Part shown: one piece after another, positions 1 through 11,120 of the stretch
Position numbering within the stretch: position 1 is the first letter of the stretch
Layout of the letters: each line of letters opens with the position of its first letter
Assembly (NCBI GenBank): GCA_000720995.1
Contig: JOEL01000001.1
Span: forward strand, 124,001 to 188,000
DNA length: 64,000 nucleotides
Reading direction: 5' to 3'
DNA from: Streptomyces celluloflavus
GTDB taxonomy: Bacteria > Actinomycetota > Actinomycetes > Streptomycetales > Streptomycetaceae
The notes under the pieces: model-generated
The model's input: the letters and a program-made list of their open reading frames with translations, nothing else
Database searches by the model: none
What the model was told of the DNA's origin: nothing
Made by a program: the position numbers and the translations under genes

Positions 1-295
1 TCAGCCGGCGTTCCGTGCCCGGCAGCACCGCCGCCCCGTGGTCCGTCCGGGCGATGGTGGCGCCCGCCACCTCCAGCGGGGCGCTCCCGTAGCGGTGGGA
101 GAGCCTGATCCGGGCCGAGGTGCCGCCGTTGGTGACCCGGACGACCTGGCGCACCGTCTGGTCCGCGAAGCCCTCCTCGGCCCAGTTCTTGTGGAAGCCG
201 GTGCTGGGCCGCTGCACGGAAGCGGCCCAACCCGCCTGCCACTGCGGGCCGTTGCCCCGCTCGACCGCCGCCGTGCCGTCCGCGTTCCCGTTCAT
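1..295 (-). CDS. SGNH/GDSL hydrolase family protein, N-terminal part (cut by window edge)
   Basis: The reverse strand reads an open frame from an ATG at 295 to the window edge, 98 codons without a stop. An upstream GGAGAGG lies about 6 nt from the ATG. The product begins with a GWAASVQRPSTGFHKNW stretch and continues FADQTVRQVVRVTNGG and ARIRLSHRYG. This is the N-terminal beta-rich region usual in Streptomyces SGNH/GDSL hydrolases, which precedes the catalytic GDS block. The catalytic residues lie outside the window, so activity cannot be judged. No export signal is seen at this start, so either the protein is cytoplasmic or the true start lies further upstream. Family assignment is by recalled sequence pattern. 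Confidence 0.72.
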   Translation of the reverse strand, partial: MNGNADGTAAVERGNGPQWQAGWAASVQRPSTGFHKNWAEEGFADQTVRQVVRVTNGGTSARIRLSHRYGSAPLEVAGATIARTDHGAAVLPGTERRL

Positions 296-449
296 GATGC
301 CGCCTCTCCGTCGGTGCGCTGTGCTGATGACGGAGAGTCTGCCGACCGGCGCGGGGGCTACCCAGCCCCCTGGGCTGCGTACGCCCCGGGTGCCTACCCC
401 TGCCGGGGTCACCCTCCGCGCCGGCCGCCGCGGGACGCGCCCGGCCCGC

Positions 450-3728
<3,279 letters not shown>

Positions 3729-3813
3729 TCAGGGTCGGACGGCGCCCGTCCGCAGGACAAGCCCCGCGCACGCCACTTCACGGCATGGACATGGCGCGGC
3801 CTTTCACGTCACC

Positions 3814-3833
3814 GCACGGCGCGCCCGCCGTGC
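3814..3833. terminator. Hairpin downstream of the lut operon
   Basis: GCACGGCG and CGCCGTGC form a perfect 8-bp stem around the 4-nt loop CGCC. It begins 10 bp past the lutC stop codon. There is no strong U-tract, which is usual in streptomycetes, so its role as a terminator is inferred from position and stem strength. Confidence 0.55.
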
Positions 3834-3843
3834 CGTGCGCCGC

Positions 3844-4488
3844 TCACTCCGTCAGCAGGATCACCTCCAGCGTGCGCGGACCGTGCACCCCCTCGACCCG
3901 GTCGAGTTCGATATCGCTGGTGGCGGACGGGCCGGAGATCCAGGTCAGCGGCCGGTCCGGGGCGAGCCGCGGCAGCGCCTGCGGCACCGAGCCGACGACC
4001 TGGCCGGGAACGCGGACGACGCAGAGGTGATGGTCCGGCACCAGGGTGATGCGCCGTCTGCCCTGGTCGGGGCCGCCGTCCAGGACGAGGGTGCCGGTCT
4101 CGGCGATGGCCACCGCACAGCCCGTCACCACACTGTCCACGGCGTCGAGTTCGCGCGCCGTCTGTGCCGCGCGGTCGGGCACCAGGGTCACGTCGGCGGC
4201 GGCCAGCCACGCCGGATCGAGGCCCGGCGGCACCACCACCGTCTCCGCGCCCCGCTCGGCCAGCAGCCGGCGGATCAGCGCCGGCAGCCCGTCGGCGGCG
4301 CAGCGGTGCACGATCGCCCGGTAGTCCGCGAGATTCTCCGCGAGCAGCTCCACGGTCTGCGCGGTCGTCCGGGCGCCGTGTACCCGCCGGTAGTCCCGCT
4401 CGACCGGCCAGTCCTCCGGCCCCTCACCGCGCGGCACATCCGCCAGCGCCCGGCGCACCCGCGCCAGTACCACGTCCCGGCCGCTCAT
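3844..4488 (-). CDS. lutC: Lactate utilization protein C (LUD domain)
   Basis: A 214-residue LUD-domain protein, third gene of a lutABC operon that oxidises L-lactate to pyruvate by an iron-sulfur route independent of flavin LDH. The ATG at 4488 overlaps the lutB stop in an ATGA arrangement, so translation is coupled; an earlier in-frame start 15 codons upstream would extend into lutB and is not needed. The middle carries the conserved TGCAVAIAETGTLVLDGG segment and the end has TWISGPSATSDIELDRVEGVHGPR, both typical of LutC. LutC has no cofactor of its own and is thought to act as a structural or accessory subunit. Confidence 0.93.
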   Translation of the reverse strand: MSGRDVVLARVRRALADVPRGEGPEDWPVERDYRRVHGARTTAQTVELLAENLADYRAIVHRCAADGLPALIRRLLAERGAETVVVPPGLDPAWLAAADVTLVPDRAAQTARELDAVDSVVTGCAVAIAETGTLVLDGGPDQGRRRITLVPDHHLCVVRVPGQVVGSVPQALPRLAPDRPLTWISGPSATSDIELDRVEGVHGPRTLEVILLTE

Positions 4489-5972
4489 TCCGCGCTCCCT
4501 TCCCGTCCGGACGTACCGCGGGTGCGCTGCCACCAGTCGCGGAAGGATTCGGCGGGCACCGCCGGCAGCTCACGGGTGTCGGACCAGGCCCGCCCCGGAC
4601 CGGGCAGCCGCCGCGGATGGAGCCGCCGCGTACGGGCCGCCAGCCGCATCCCGCGGCGCAGCGCGTCCGGATGGTCGAAGGCCCAGCCCGCGGCGCGCAT
4701 CGCGGCCCGCTCCGCGGCATGCCCCCGGGCCGGTCGCAGGACCGTCCGCACACCGTTGCGGACAACCGGGCCGCCCTCCACCACCCGCTCCCGCAGATGC
4801 ACCAGGACCTCGGGGATGTCGATGGCGACCGGGCACACCTCGTAACAGGCCCCGCAGAGCGATGAGGCGTAAGGCAGCGAAGCCTCCAACGTGCCTTCCG
4901 TGCCCCGAAATTGAGGGGTGAGGATGGCGCCGATCGGACCGGGGTAGGGCGAGCCGTAGGCGTGCCCGCCGGCCCGCTCGTAGACCGGGCAGACGTTGAG
5001 ACAGGCCGAGCAGCGGATACAGCGCAGCGCCTGCCGGCCGACCGTGTCGGCGAGGGTGTCGGTGCGCCCGTTGTCGAGCAGCACGAGATGGAAGGTCCGC
5101 GGCCCGTCGCCGTCCGTCGTTCCCGTCCAGGTGGAGGTGTACGGGTTCATCCGCTCGGCCGTGGAGGAGCGCGGCAGGAGCTGGAGGTAGACCTCCAGGT
5201 CCTGCCAGGTCGGCACGGTCTTCTCGATGCCGACGACGGAGATCAGCGTCTCGGGCAGGGTCAGGCACATCCGGCCGTTGCCCTCGGATTCGACGACCAC
5301 CAGCGTGCCGGACTCGGCGACCATGAAATTGGCGCCGGAGATCCCGACCTTGGCGGTCAGGAACTTCTCCCGCAGATGCAGCCGCGCGGCCTCGGCCAGT
5401 TCCGCGGGGGAGTCGGAGAGCCCCTCGGGCGCCGCCCGGCCCCACGAGGCCATCTCACGGCGGAAGATGTCACGGATCTCGGAGCGGTTGCGGTGGATCG
5501 CCGGGACCAGGATGTGCGACGGCAGATCGCGGCCGAGCTGCACGATCAGCTCGGCCAGATCCGTCTCGTAGGCACGGATACCGGCCTCGGCGAGCGCCTC
5601 GTTCAGCCCGATCTCCTGCGTCGCCATCGACTTGACCTTGACGACCTCCGTCTCGCCGGTCTCCCGCACCAGCCGGGTGACGATCCGGTTGGCCTCGTCG
5701 GCGTCCGCCGCCCAGTGCACCTGGCCGCCCGCGTCGGTGACCGCGGTCTCCAACTGCTCCAGATAGTGGTCGAGATGGCGCAGCGTACGGTCCTTGACGG
5801 CGGCGCCCGCCGCCCGCAACCGATCCCAGTCGTCCAGCTCCGCGACGGCCTTGGCCCGCTTGTCGCGGATGGTGTGGGTGGCGTGCCGGAGGTTGGCGCG
5901 CAGCCGGCTGTCGCGGGTGGCGGCGGCCGCGGCCCGGGGGAAAGCGGGCATGCCCAGATAGGTGCCGCTCAT
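4485..5972 (-). CDS. lutB: Lactate utilization iron-sulfur protein LutB
   Basis: A 495-residue subunit with an N-terminal LUD domain followed by two 4Fe-4S motifs (CIRCSACLNVCP and CGACYEVCP, roughly residues 320-390) and a C-terminal helical tail with short basic segments. It should carry electrons from lactate oxidation together with LutA. The start at 5972 overlaps the lutA stop by the ATGA arrangement; the frame stays open about 74 codons upstream, but that part lies inside lutA and is low-complexity Arg/Gly sequence typical of a shadow. The N-terminus MSGTYLGMPAFP is a usual LutB start. Both overlaps in this operon point to a fixed stoichiometry of the complex. Confidence 0.95.
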   Translation of the reverse strand: MSGTYLGMPAFPRAAAAATRDSRLRANLRHATHTIRDKRAKAVAELDDWDRLRAAGAAVKDRTLRHLDHYLEQLETAVTDAGGQVHWAADADEANRIVTRLVRETGETEVVKVKSMATQEIGLNEALAEAGIRAYETDLAELIVQLGRDLPSHILVPAIHRNRSEIRDIFRREMASWGRAAPEGLSDSPAELAEAARLHLREKFLTAKVGISGANFMVAESGTLVVVESEGNGRMCLTLPETLISVVGIEKTVPTWQDLEVYLQLLPRSSTAERMNPYTSTWTGTTDGDGPRTFHLVLLDNGRTDTLADTVGRQALRCIRCSACLNVCPVYERAGGHAYGSPYPGPIGAILTPQFRGTEGTLEASLPYASSLCGACYEVCPVAIDIPEVLVHLRERVVEGGPVVRNGVRTVLRPARGHAAERAAMRAAGWAFDHPDALRRGMRLAARTRRLHPRRLPGPGRAWSDTRELPAVPAESFRDWWQRTRGTSGREGSAE

Positions 5973-6721
5973 CGCGGGCTCCCTTCCGTACTGGCCAGGA
6001 TCTCGGCGATGTGGACCGGGCGGACCGGCGCGCCCTGCCGTGCGAGGGTGCCGCCGATGTGCAGCAGACAGGAGTTGTCGACGGTGCAGACCACCTCGGC
6101 GCCGGTCCCGATCACTTGGCGGACCTTGTCGGCGCCCATCGCGGCGGAGACCGCCGGGTTCTTCACCGCGAAGGTGCCGCCGAACCCGCAGCACTCCTCC
6201 GCGCCCGGCAGTTCACGCAGCTCCAGACCCCGGACCTCGGCGAGCAGACGGCGCGGCCGGTCGCCCAGGCCCAGCATCCGCAGACCGTGACAGGTGGGGT
6301 GGTAGGTGACGGTGTGCGGGTAGTAGGCGCCGACATCGGTCACCTTCAGCACATCCACCAGGAACTCGGTCAGCTCGTACGTCTTGGGCACCGCGAGCGC
6401 CGCCGCGTCCACGAGCCGCCGGCCGCGGCCCTCGGCCGCCGCCTTCGCCCCGATCCGCGGATAGTTGTCGCGCACCATCGCCGCGCAGGAACCGGACGGG
6501 GTGACGACATAGTCGTAGTCCCGGAACGCGCGGTCGAAGCGGCGTACCAGCGGCTCGGTCGCATGCCGGTAACCGGTGTTGAACTGCGGCTGACCGCAGC
6601 AGCTCTGCTCGGCGGGGAAGTCGACCTCCACCCCCAGCCGCTCCAGCAGCGTCACCACGGCCTGTCCCGTCCGCGGATGGAGCGTGTCGTTGATGCAGGT
6701 GACGAACAGTGCTACCCGCAT
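5969..6721 (-). CDS. lutA: Lactate utilization protein A, CCG-domain Fe-S oxidoreductase
   Basis: A 250-residue first gene of lutABC. Two CCG half-motifs are visible, SCCGQPQFNTGY near residue 40 and ECCGFGGTF near residue 180, each ligating an unusual Fe-S cluster as in the heterodisulfide reductase and glycolate oxidase GlcF families. Start is set by the ATG after AAGGAGAG. The gene faces away from an MHS transporter across 124 bp that holds a perfect inverted repeat, so lactate-responsive control of both units is plausible. No regulator gene lies next to it. Confidence 0.94.
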   Translation of the reverse strand: MRVALFVTCINDTLHPRTGQAVVTLLERLGVEVDFPAEQSCCGQPQFNTGYRHATEPLVRRFDRAFRDYDYVVTPSGSCAAMVRDNYPRIGAKAAAEGRGRRLVDAAALAVPKTYELTEFLVDVLKVTDVGAYYPHTVTYHPTCHGLRMLGLGDRPRRLLAEVRGLELRELPGAEECCGFGGTFAVKNPAVSAAMGADKVRQVIGTGAEVVCTVDNSCLLHIGGTLARQGAPVRPVHIAEILASTEGSPR

Positions 6722-6779
6722 TGTTTCGCTCTCCTTTCGGCCGCCGACGGACCCTGGCGGCCACCCACCTCACCGGTAC

Positions 6780-6799
6780 ATGATCACCTGTCGGATCAT
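6780..6799. promoter_or_regulatory. Inverted repeat between lutA and the transporter gene (candidate operator)
   Basis: ATGATC and GATCAT are separated by 8 bp in the middle of the divergent 124-bp intergenic space. One turn-spaced palindrome shared by two divergent metabolic genes is a usual place for a GntR/FadR or LacI type repressor. The regulator is not encoded next to the site, so the identity is unknown. Confidence 0.5.
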
Positions 6800-6845
6800 C
6801 CTGCCCCAGCGGCAGGCTCAGGAGAAGCACCGGGAGCGGAGGACC

Positions 6846-8207
6846 ATGTCGAGTACGCACCGCACGGCCGAGGACCGGCCGTCCGGCGGGAAACGGCCGC
6901 CCGGCGGTGGCCGCCCGCCGTCACCGCTGCGCCAGCTGGCCGCCGCCTCCGTCGGGAACGCCGTCGAGTGGTACGACTGGCACGCCTACTCCTTCCTGGC
7001 GGTCTACTTCGCCGAGCAGGTCTTCCCCCCTGGCACCGGCAACTCCCTGGTGCCGCTGCTGTCCTCGTTCGCCGTCTTCGCCGTCGGCTTCTTCATGCGG
7101 CCGGTCGGCGGGCTGCTGATGGGCGCGGTCGCCGACCGGCACGGCCGGCGCGCCGCGCTGACCGTCACGATCCTGCTGATGGGCGCCGGCAGCCTCCTCG
7201 TCGCGCTCACCCCCACCTACGCGACCGCCGGTGTGCTGGCCCCCGTCATCCTGGTCCTCGCCCGCCTGGTGCAGGGGCTCTCGGTGGGCGGCGAGTTCGC
7301 GGCCTCCACGACCTTCCTCGTCGAATCGGCGGGCCCCGGCAGACGCGGGCTGTTCGCCAGCTTCCAGTACGTCTCGACGACCTTCGGCCAGCTGCTCGCG
7401 TCGGGTACGGCGGCGCTGCTCGCGGCGCTGCTCAGCGAGGCGCAGATGGGGCAGTGGGGCTGGCGGGTGGCGTTCCTCGGCGGCGCGCTACTGAGCCTGC
7501 TCGGGCTGTGGATCCGGCGGGGTGCGCGGGAGACCCTTCCCGGAGCCCTCACCGGCGTTCGAGCGGGGGAGGAGACGTCGGTCGCCGAGCGGCGGGCGGC
7601 GCGCCCCGGTCTCTTCGAGGCGCTGCGCCACTACCCCCGGCAGTCCCTGCTGATCTGCGGCATCACGGCCGGCGGCACCCTCGCCTACTACACCTGGACC
7701 ACCTATCTCCCCACCTACGCGCAGGTCAACGCGGGCTTCGACAAGGGCGATTCGCTCACCGTCGGCACCCTCTCGCTGGCCTTCTTCGCGCTGCTCCAGC
7801 CGCTGGGCGGGATGCTCTCGGACCGCATCGGCCGCAAACCGCTGCTGCTCGGCTTCTCGCTGGGCTTCGCGCTCCTGGCGGTGCCGCTGCTGCACCTGGT
7901 CACCGACGCGTTCGTCTCGCTGCTCCTGGTGCAGTGCGCGGGCCTGGTACTGCTCACCGGCTACACCTCGATCGCCGCGGCCGTGAACGCCGAACTCTTC
8001 CCCGCGCGGATCCGGGCCGCCGGTATCGGCTTCCCCTACTCCCTGACCGTCGCCCTCTTCGGCGGCACCGCTCCGTACGTCGGCACCTGGTTCCGGCAGA
8101 GCGGGCACGCCGGACTCTTCCCCTGGTACGTGGCGGCCCTGTGCCTGGTGTCGTTCTGCGTCTATCTGACGCTGCCGGAGACCGCGCGGCAGAAGCTGGA
8201 CGAGTAG
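6846..8207 (+). CDS. MFS transporter, metabolite:proton symporter (MHS) family
   Basis: A 453-residue, 12-helix transporter of the KgtP/ProP/ShiA-like group, recognised by GNAVEWYDWHAYS in helix 1, the DRHGRR loop motif between helices 2 and 3 and DRIGRKPLL in the second half. Start at 6846 follows GGAGCGGAGG; in-frame sequence further upstream is non-coding in character. Members carry small carboxylates or compatible solutes with a proton. Divergent placement with lutABC makes lactate, pyruvate or another carboxylate the likely substrate, but this is inference. A strong terminator follows. Confidence 0.9.
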   Translation: MSSTHRTAEDRPSGGKRPPGGGRPPSPLRQLAAASVGNAVEWYDWHAYSFLAVYFAEQVFPPGTGNSLVPLLSSFAVFAVGFFMRPVGGLLMGAVADRHGRRAALTVTILLMGAGSLLVALTPTYATAGVLAPVILVLARLVQGLSVGGEFAASTTFLVESAGPGRRGLFASFQYVSTTFGQLLASGTAALLAALLSEAQMGQWGWRVAFLGGALLSLLGLWIRRGARETLPGALTGVRAGEETSVAERRAARPGLFEALRHYPRQSLLICGITAGGTLAYYTWTTYLPTYAQVNAGFDKGDSLTVGTLSLAFFALLQPLGGMLSDRIGRKPLLLGFSLGFALLAVPLLHLVTDAFVSLLLVQCAGLVLLTGYTSIAAAVNAELFPARIRAAGIGFPYSLTVALFGGTAPYVGTWFRQSGHAGLFPWYVAALCLVSFCVYLTLPETARQKLDE

Positions 8208-8246
8208 CGGCCGGGCCGGGGCCCGTGCGCCCCGCCGGACGCACGG

Positions 8247-8285
8247 AGGCGCCGCCCCTCCCTGGGACGGGGAGGGACGGCGCCT
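8247..8285. terminator. Strong bidirectional terminator after the MHS transporter
   Basis: Arms of 16 nt at 8247-8262 and 8270-8285 pair with one mismatch around a 7-nt loop. It lies 39 bp past the transporter stop and 17 bp past the stop of the convergent tiny ORF, so it can serve both. Confidence 0.8.
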
Positions 8286-8301
8286 GGTACCGCGGTGTCC
8301 G

Positions 8302-8361
8302 TCAGACGAGCCACCCCACGAAGTGGATGATGCCGGCGAGGAAGTGGGTGAGGATGTCCAT
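8302..8361 (-). CDS. 19-residue hydrophobic peptide, function unknown
   Basis: An ATG at 8361 opens a 20-codon frame encoding MDILTHFLAGIIHFVGWLV. AAGGAGA lies 10 nt upstream, a near-perfect ribosome site of better quality than those of many long genes here. The peptide is one amphipathic or membrane-spanning segment with a single Asp and two His. It is closely followed by a strong shared terminator, giving the layout of a monocistronic mini-gene. Composition recalls small membrane-active peptides (type I toxins, phenol-soluble modulins), but no homology is claimed. I see no antisense RNA promoter for certain. It could also be a leader, but nothing lies downstream on the same strand before the terminator. 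Confidence 0.55.
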   Translation of the reverse strand: MDILTHFLAGIIHFVGWLV

Positions 8362-8614
8362 CTGGATGTTTCTCCTTGAGCCTGGTGTACCTGTGGGACC
8401 AACTCTCCGGGCCGGCAAGGGAATCGGCCGGAGGCGCCGTAACGGTGTGCACCCCGTCGCCTGCGCCCCGTAAGGATCACCCCTCCCGGCGCGCGCACGG
8501 AAGCCCTACCGCCATCGATCACGCTTTCCGGCGAACACTCGATCCGGCGTTCGTTTGTTCGGGGATCGGGGTCGCCGGGAGTGCGGGAGAGCGGGGCGCG
8601 GCCGCCGTCGTGCC

Positions 8615-9769
8615 CTACGAGGCGAGGCTGCCGGTCGCGTCCGCCGCCACGGTCGGGCCGGCTCCGTCCCCCAAGTGCCCGGCCACGCCGACGGGTTGGG
8701 CGTCCCGCGTGAGCAGCCGCCGGATGTCGCGGACCGCGGCGCGGCCCGCGCGGTTGGCGCCGATGGTGCTCGCGGAGGGGCCGTAGCCGACGAGATGCAC
8801 CCGCGCGTCGCGCAGCGCGCGGGTGCCCGCCATCCGGATACCGCCGCCCGGCTCGCGCAGCCGGAGCGGGGCGAGATGGTCGATGGCGGCGCGGAACCCG
8901 GTCCCGTACAGGATGGTGTCCGCCTCGACCGTGCGCCCGTCCGCCCAGGCCACCCCGGTGGGGGTGATCCGGTCGAAGAGCGGCAGTCGCTCCAGTACGC
9001 CGCTCTCGCGGGCCCGTCGGACCGCCTCCGTCATCGGCAGCCCGGTCACGCTCACCACGCTGCGCGGCGGCAGCCCGGCCCGGACCCGCTCCTCGACCAG
9101 GGCGACCGCGGCCCGGCCCTGCTCCTCGTCGAACGGCCCCGCGCGGAAGACGGGCGGCCGCCTGGTCACCCAGGTCGTGGCCGCCGCGTACGGCGCGAGC
9201 TCCATCAGCTGCTGCACCGCCGACGTTCCGCCGCCGACCACCACGACCCGCGCCCCGCGGAAGCTCTCCGGCCCGGGGTACCGCGAGCTGTGCAGCTGGC
9301 GCCCGGTGAAGGTCTCCTGGCCGGGGAAGCGCGGCCAGAACGGCCGGTCCCAGGTGCCGGTCGCGTTGATCAGCGCCCGCGCCGCGTACCCGCCCTCCGA
9401 CGTCTCCACGAGCAGCCGCCCGCCGGCGCCCTCGCGCACCGCCAGGACGCTCACCGGCCGGTGCACCCGCAGCCCGAAGGTCCGCTCGTAGGCGTCGAAG
9501 TACCCGCCGATCACCTCGGCCGACGGGCGGCCCGGATCGGCGCCGGTCAGCTCCATGCCCGGTAGTGCGTGCATCCCGTGCACCTTCTCGTACGTCAGCG
9601 TCGGCCACCGGAACTGCCAGGCACCGCCGGGGCGCGGTGAGTGGTCGAACACGACGGCGTCCCGGTCCGGCACGTATCCGGCCCGCCGCAGATGGAAACC
9701 GGCGGCCAGCCCCGCCTGCCCCGCGCCGATCACCACGACCTCGACCTCACGCACCCCGGTGTAGTTCAT
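8615..9769 (-). CDS. FAD/NAD(P)-binding flavin monooxygenase
   Basis: A 384-residue protein with a dinucleotide fold at the N-terminus (VVVIGAGQAGLAAG, residues 11-24, FAD) and a second one at about residue 170 (RVVVVGGGTSAVQ, NADPH). FRWPTLTYEKVHGMH lies between them and LYGTGFRAAIDHL near the end. This is the layout of CzcO/FMO-type monooxygenases that oxidise N, S or ketone groups. The start is the ATG at 9769 although no good ribosome site is visible. It lies 144 bp downstream of the sulfonate operon on the same strand, with a tandem repeat just upstream, so it may be sulfur-linked. The substrate is unknown. Confidence 0.88.
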   Translation of the reverse strand: MNYTGVREVEVVVIGAGQAGLAAGFHLRRAGYVPDRDAVVFDHSPRPGGAWQFRWPTLTYEKVHGMHALPGMELTGADPGRPSAEVIGGYFDAYERTFGLRVHRPVSVLAVREGAGGRLLVETSEGGYAARALINATGTWDRPFWPRFPGQETFTGRQLHSSRYPGPESFRGARVVVVGGGTSAVQQLMELAPYAAATTWVTRRPPVFRAGPFDEEQGRAAVALVEERVRAGLPPRSVVSVTGLPMTEAVRRARESGVLERLPLFDRITPTGVAWADGRTVEADTILYGTGFRAAIDHLAPLRLREPGGGIRMAGTRALRDARVHLVGYGPSASTIGANRAGRAAVRDIRRLLTRDAQPVGVAGHLGDGAGPTVAADATGSLAS

Positions 9770-9796
9770 GTTTCTACTAACTGGGGGAGGGGTGAA

Positions 9797-9821
9797 TGTC
9801 TTCCCGGGGTGTCTTCCCGGG
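9797..9821. repeat. Two-copy 12-nt tandem repeat upstream of the flavin monooxygenase
   Basis: TGTCTTCCCGGG occurs at 9797-9808 and again at 9810-9821, 28-52 bp before the start codon of the monooxygenase gene. The 13-bp period and position suit an operator, but no partner is known. Confidence 0.4.
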
Positions 9822-9913
9822 ATGTCATCGCAGGGGCGGCTTCGCGGGTGTCCGGTGCCGGCATCCGCACCGATACCCGATCCCGCGCCTGCGACCTGGC
9901 GGTCCGGTCGGCC

Positions 9914-11119
9914 TCAGCGACCGCCCCCCAGCAGCAGCGGCGCGCCACCGGGGGCGGAGGCCGGGCGGCCGTTGGCGGCCGGCCCGCCGTCCGGGGGAGC
10001 GGGCACCGCCGCCAGCAGACCGCGGGCCGCCAGTTCCGGGCGTACGCCTTCGCCGAACCAGTACGCCTCCTCCAGATGCGGATAGCCGGAGAGCACGAAG
10101 TGCTCGATGCCCAGCGCGTGGTACTCCTCGATCCGGTCGGCCACCTCGGCGTGGCTGCCGACCAGCGCGGTCCCCGCACCGCCGCGTACCAGGCCGACGC
10201 CCGCCCACAGGTTCGGCGAGATCTCCAGCTTGTCGCGGGAGCCGCCGTGCAGTGCGAGCATCCGCTGCTGGCCCACCGATTCGCTCTTCCCCAGGGCCTG
10301 CTGGGCCGCCGCGACGGTCTCCGGGTCGAGGTCGTCCAGCAGCCGGCCGGCCGTCGCCCATGCCTCCCGCGCGGAGTCCCGCGAGAGGGTGTGCAGCCGG
10401 ATGCCGAAGCGGACCGTACGGTTCTCCCGCTCGGCCAGCCCGCCGATCCAGTCGATCTTCCGCTTGACCTGCTCGGGCGGTTCGCCCCAGGTGAGGTACA
10501 CATCCACGTTCCGCGCGGCGACCGGGCCCGCGGCCGCCGAGGAGCCACCGAAGAAGATGGGCGGCAGCGGGTCCGGCGGCAGCGCCGTCAGACCGCCCTC
10601 GACCTGGTAGTGCGCACCCTGGAAGTCGAACGGCGCACCGCCCCAGACACCCCGCACGACCTGGAGGAACTCATCGGTGCGGGCATAGCGCCGGTCGTGG
10701 TCGAGGAAATCCCCGAACCGCCTCTGCTCTGTCGAGTCGCCACCGGTGACCACGTTCAGCAGCAGCCGCCCGCGCGAGACGCGCTGGTAGGTCGCGGCCA
10801 TCTGCGCGGCCAGTACCGGCGAGATCACCCCGGGCCGGAAGGCGACCAGGAACTTCAGCCGCTCGGTGGCCTGGGTGAGCGCCATCGTCGTCAGCCAGGC
10901 GTCCTCGCACCAGGTGCCGGTCGGTGTGAGCACCGCCTCGAACCCCAGCTGCTCGGCGGCCTTGGCGATCTGCGTCAGATAGTCGATATCGGGCGCGCGT
11001 ACGCCGCTCACCGGGGTGATGCGGTCGCGCCGGATACCGCCGTCGGTATAGGCGTGCCGGTCGACGAGGGTCCGCCCGTCGCCGCCCGTCGGAAGGAACC
11101 AGTGCAGGTGTACGGACAT
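9914..11119 (-). CDS. LLM-class flavin-dependent monooxygenase (SsuD/alkanesulfonate type)
   Basis: A 401-residue luciferase-like (TIM barrel, FMNH2-dependent) enzyme that should cleave the C-S bond of sulfonates to release sulfite. The family is shown by HWFLPTGGDGR at the start, FEAVLTPTG, FLVAFRPGVISP, LLLNVVTGGD and LSGYPHLEEAYWFGEGV at the end, the last being a hallmark of SsuD. The ATG at 11119 is separated by one base from the TGA of the preceding binding-protein gene, so the longer frame upstream is rejected. A Pro/Ala-rich tail of about 40 residues extends past the usual end. It is the last clear member of the sulfonate operon. Confidence 0.92.
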   Translation of the reverse strand: MSVHLHWFLPTGGDGRTLVDRHAYTDGGIRRDRITPVSGVRAPDIDYLTQIAKAAEQLGFEAVLTPTGTWCEDAWLTTMALTQATERLKFLVAFRPGVISPVLAAQMAATYQRVSRGRLLLNVVTGGDSTEQRRFGDFLDHDRRYARTDEFLQVVRGVWGGAPFDFQGAHYQVEGGLTALPPDPLPPIFFGGSSAAAGPVAARNVDVYLTWGEPPEQVKRKIDWIGGLAERENRTVRFGIRLHTLSRDSAREAWATAGRLLDDLDPETVAAAQQALGKSESVGQQRMLALHGGSRDKLEISPNLWAGVGLVRGGAGTALVGSHAEVADRIEEYHALGIEHFVLSGYPHLEEAYWFGEGVRPELAARGLLAAVPAPPDGGPAANGRPASAPGGAPLLLGGGR

Positions 11120-11120
11120 A

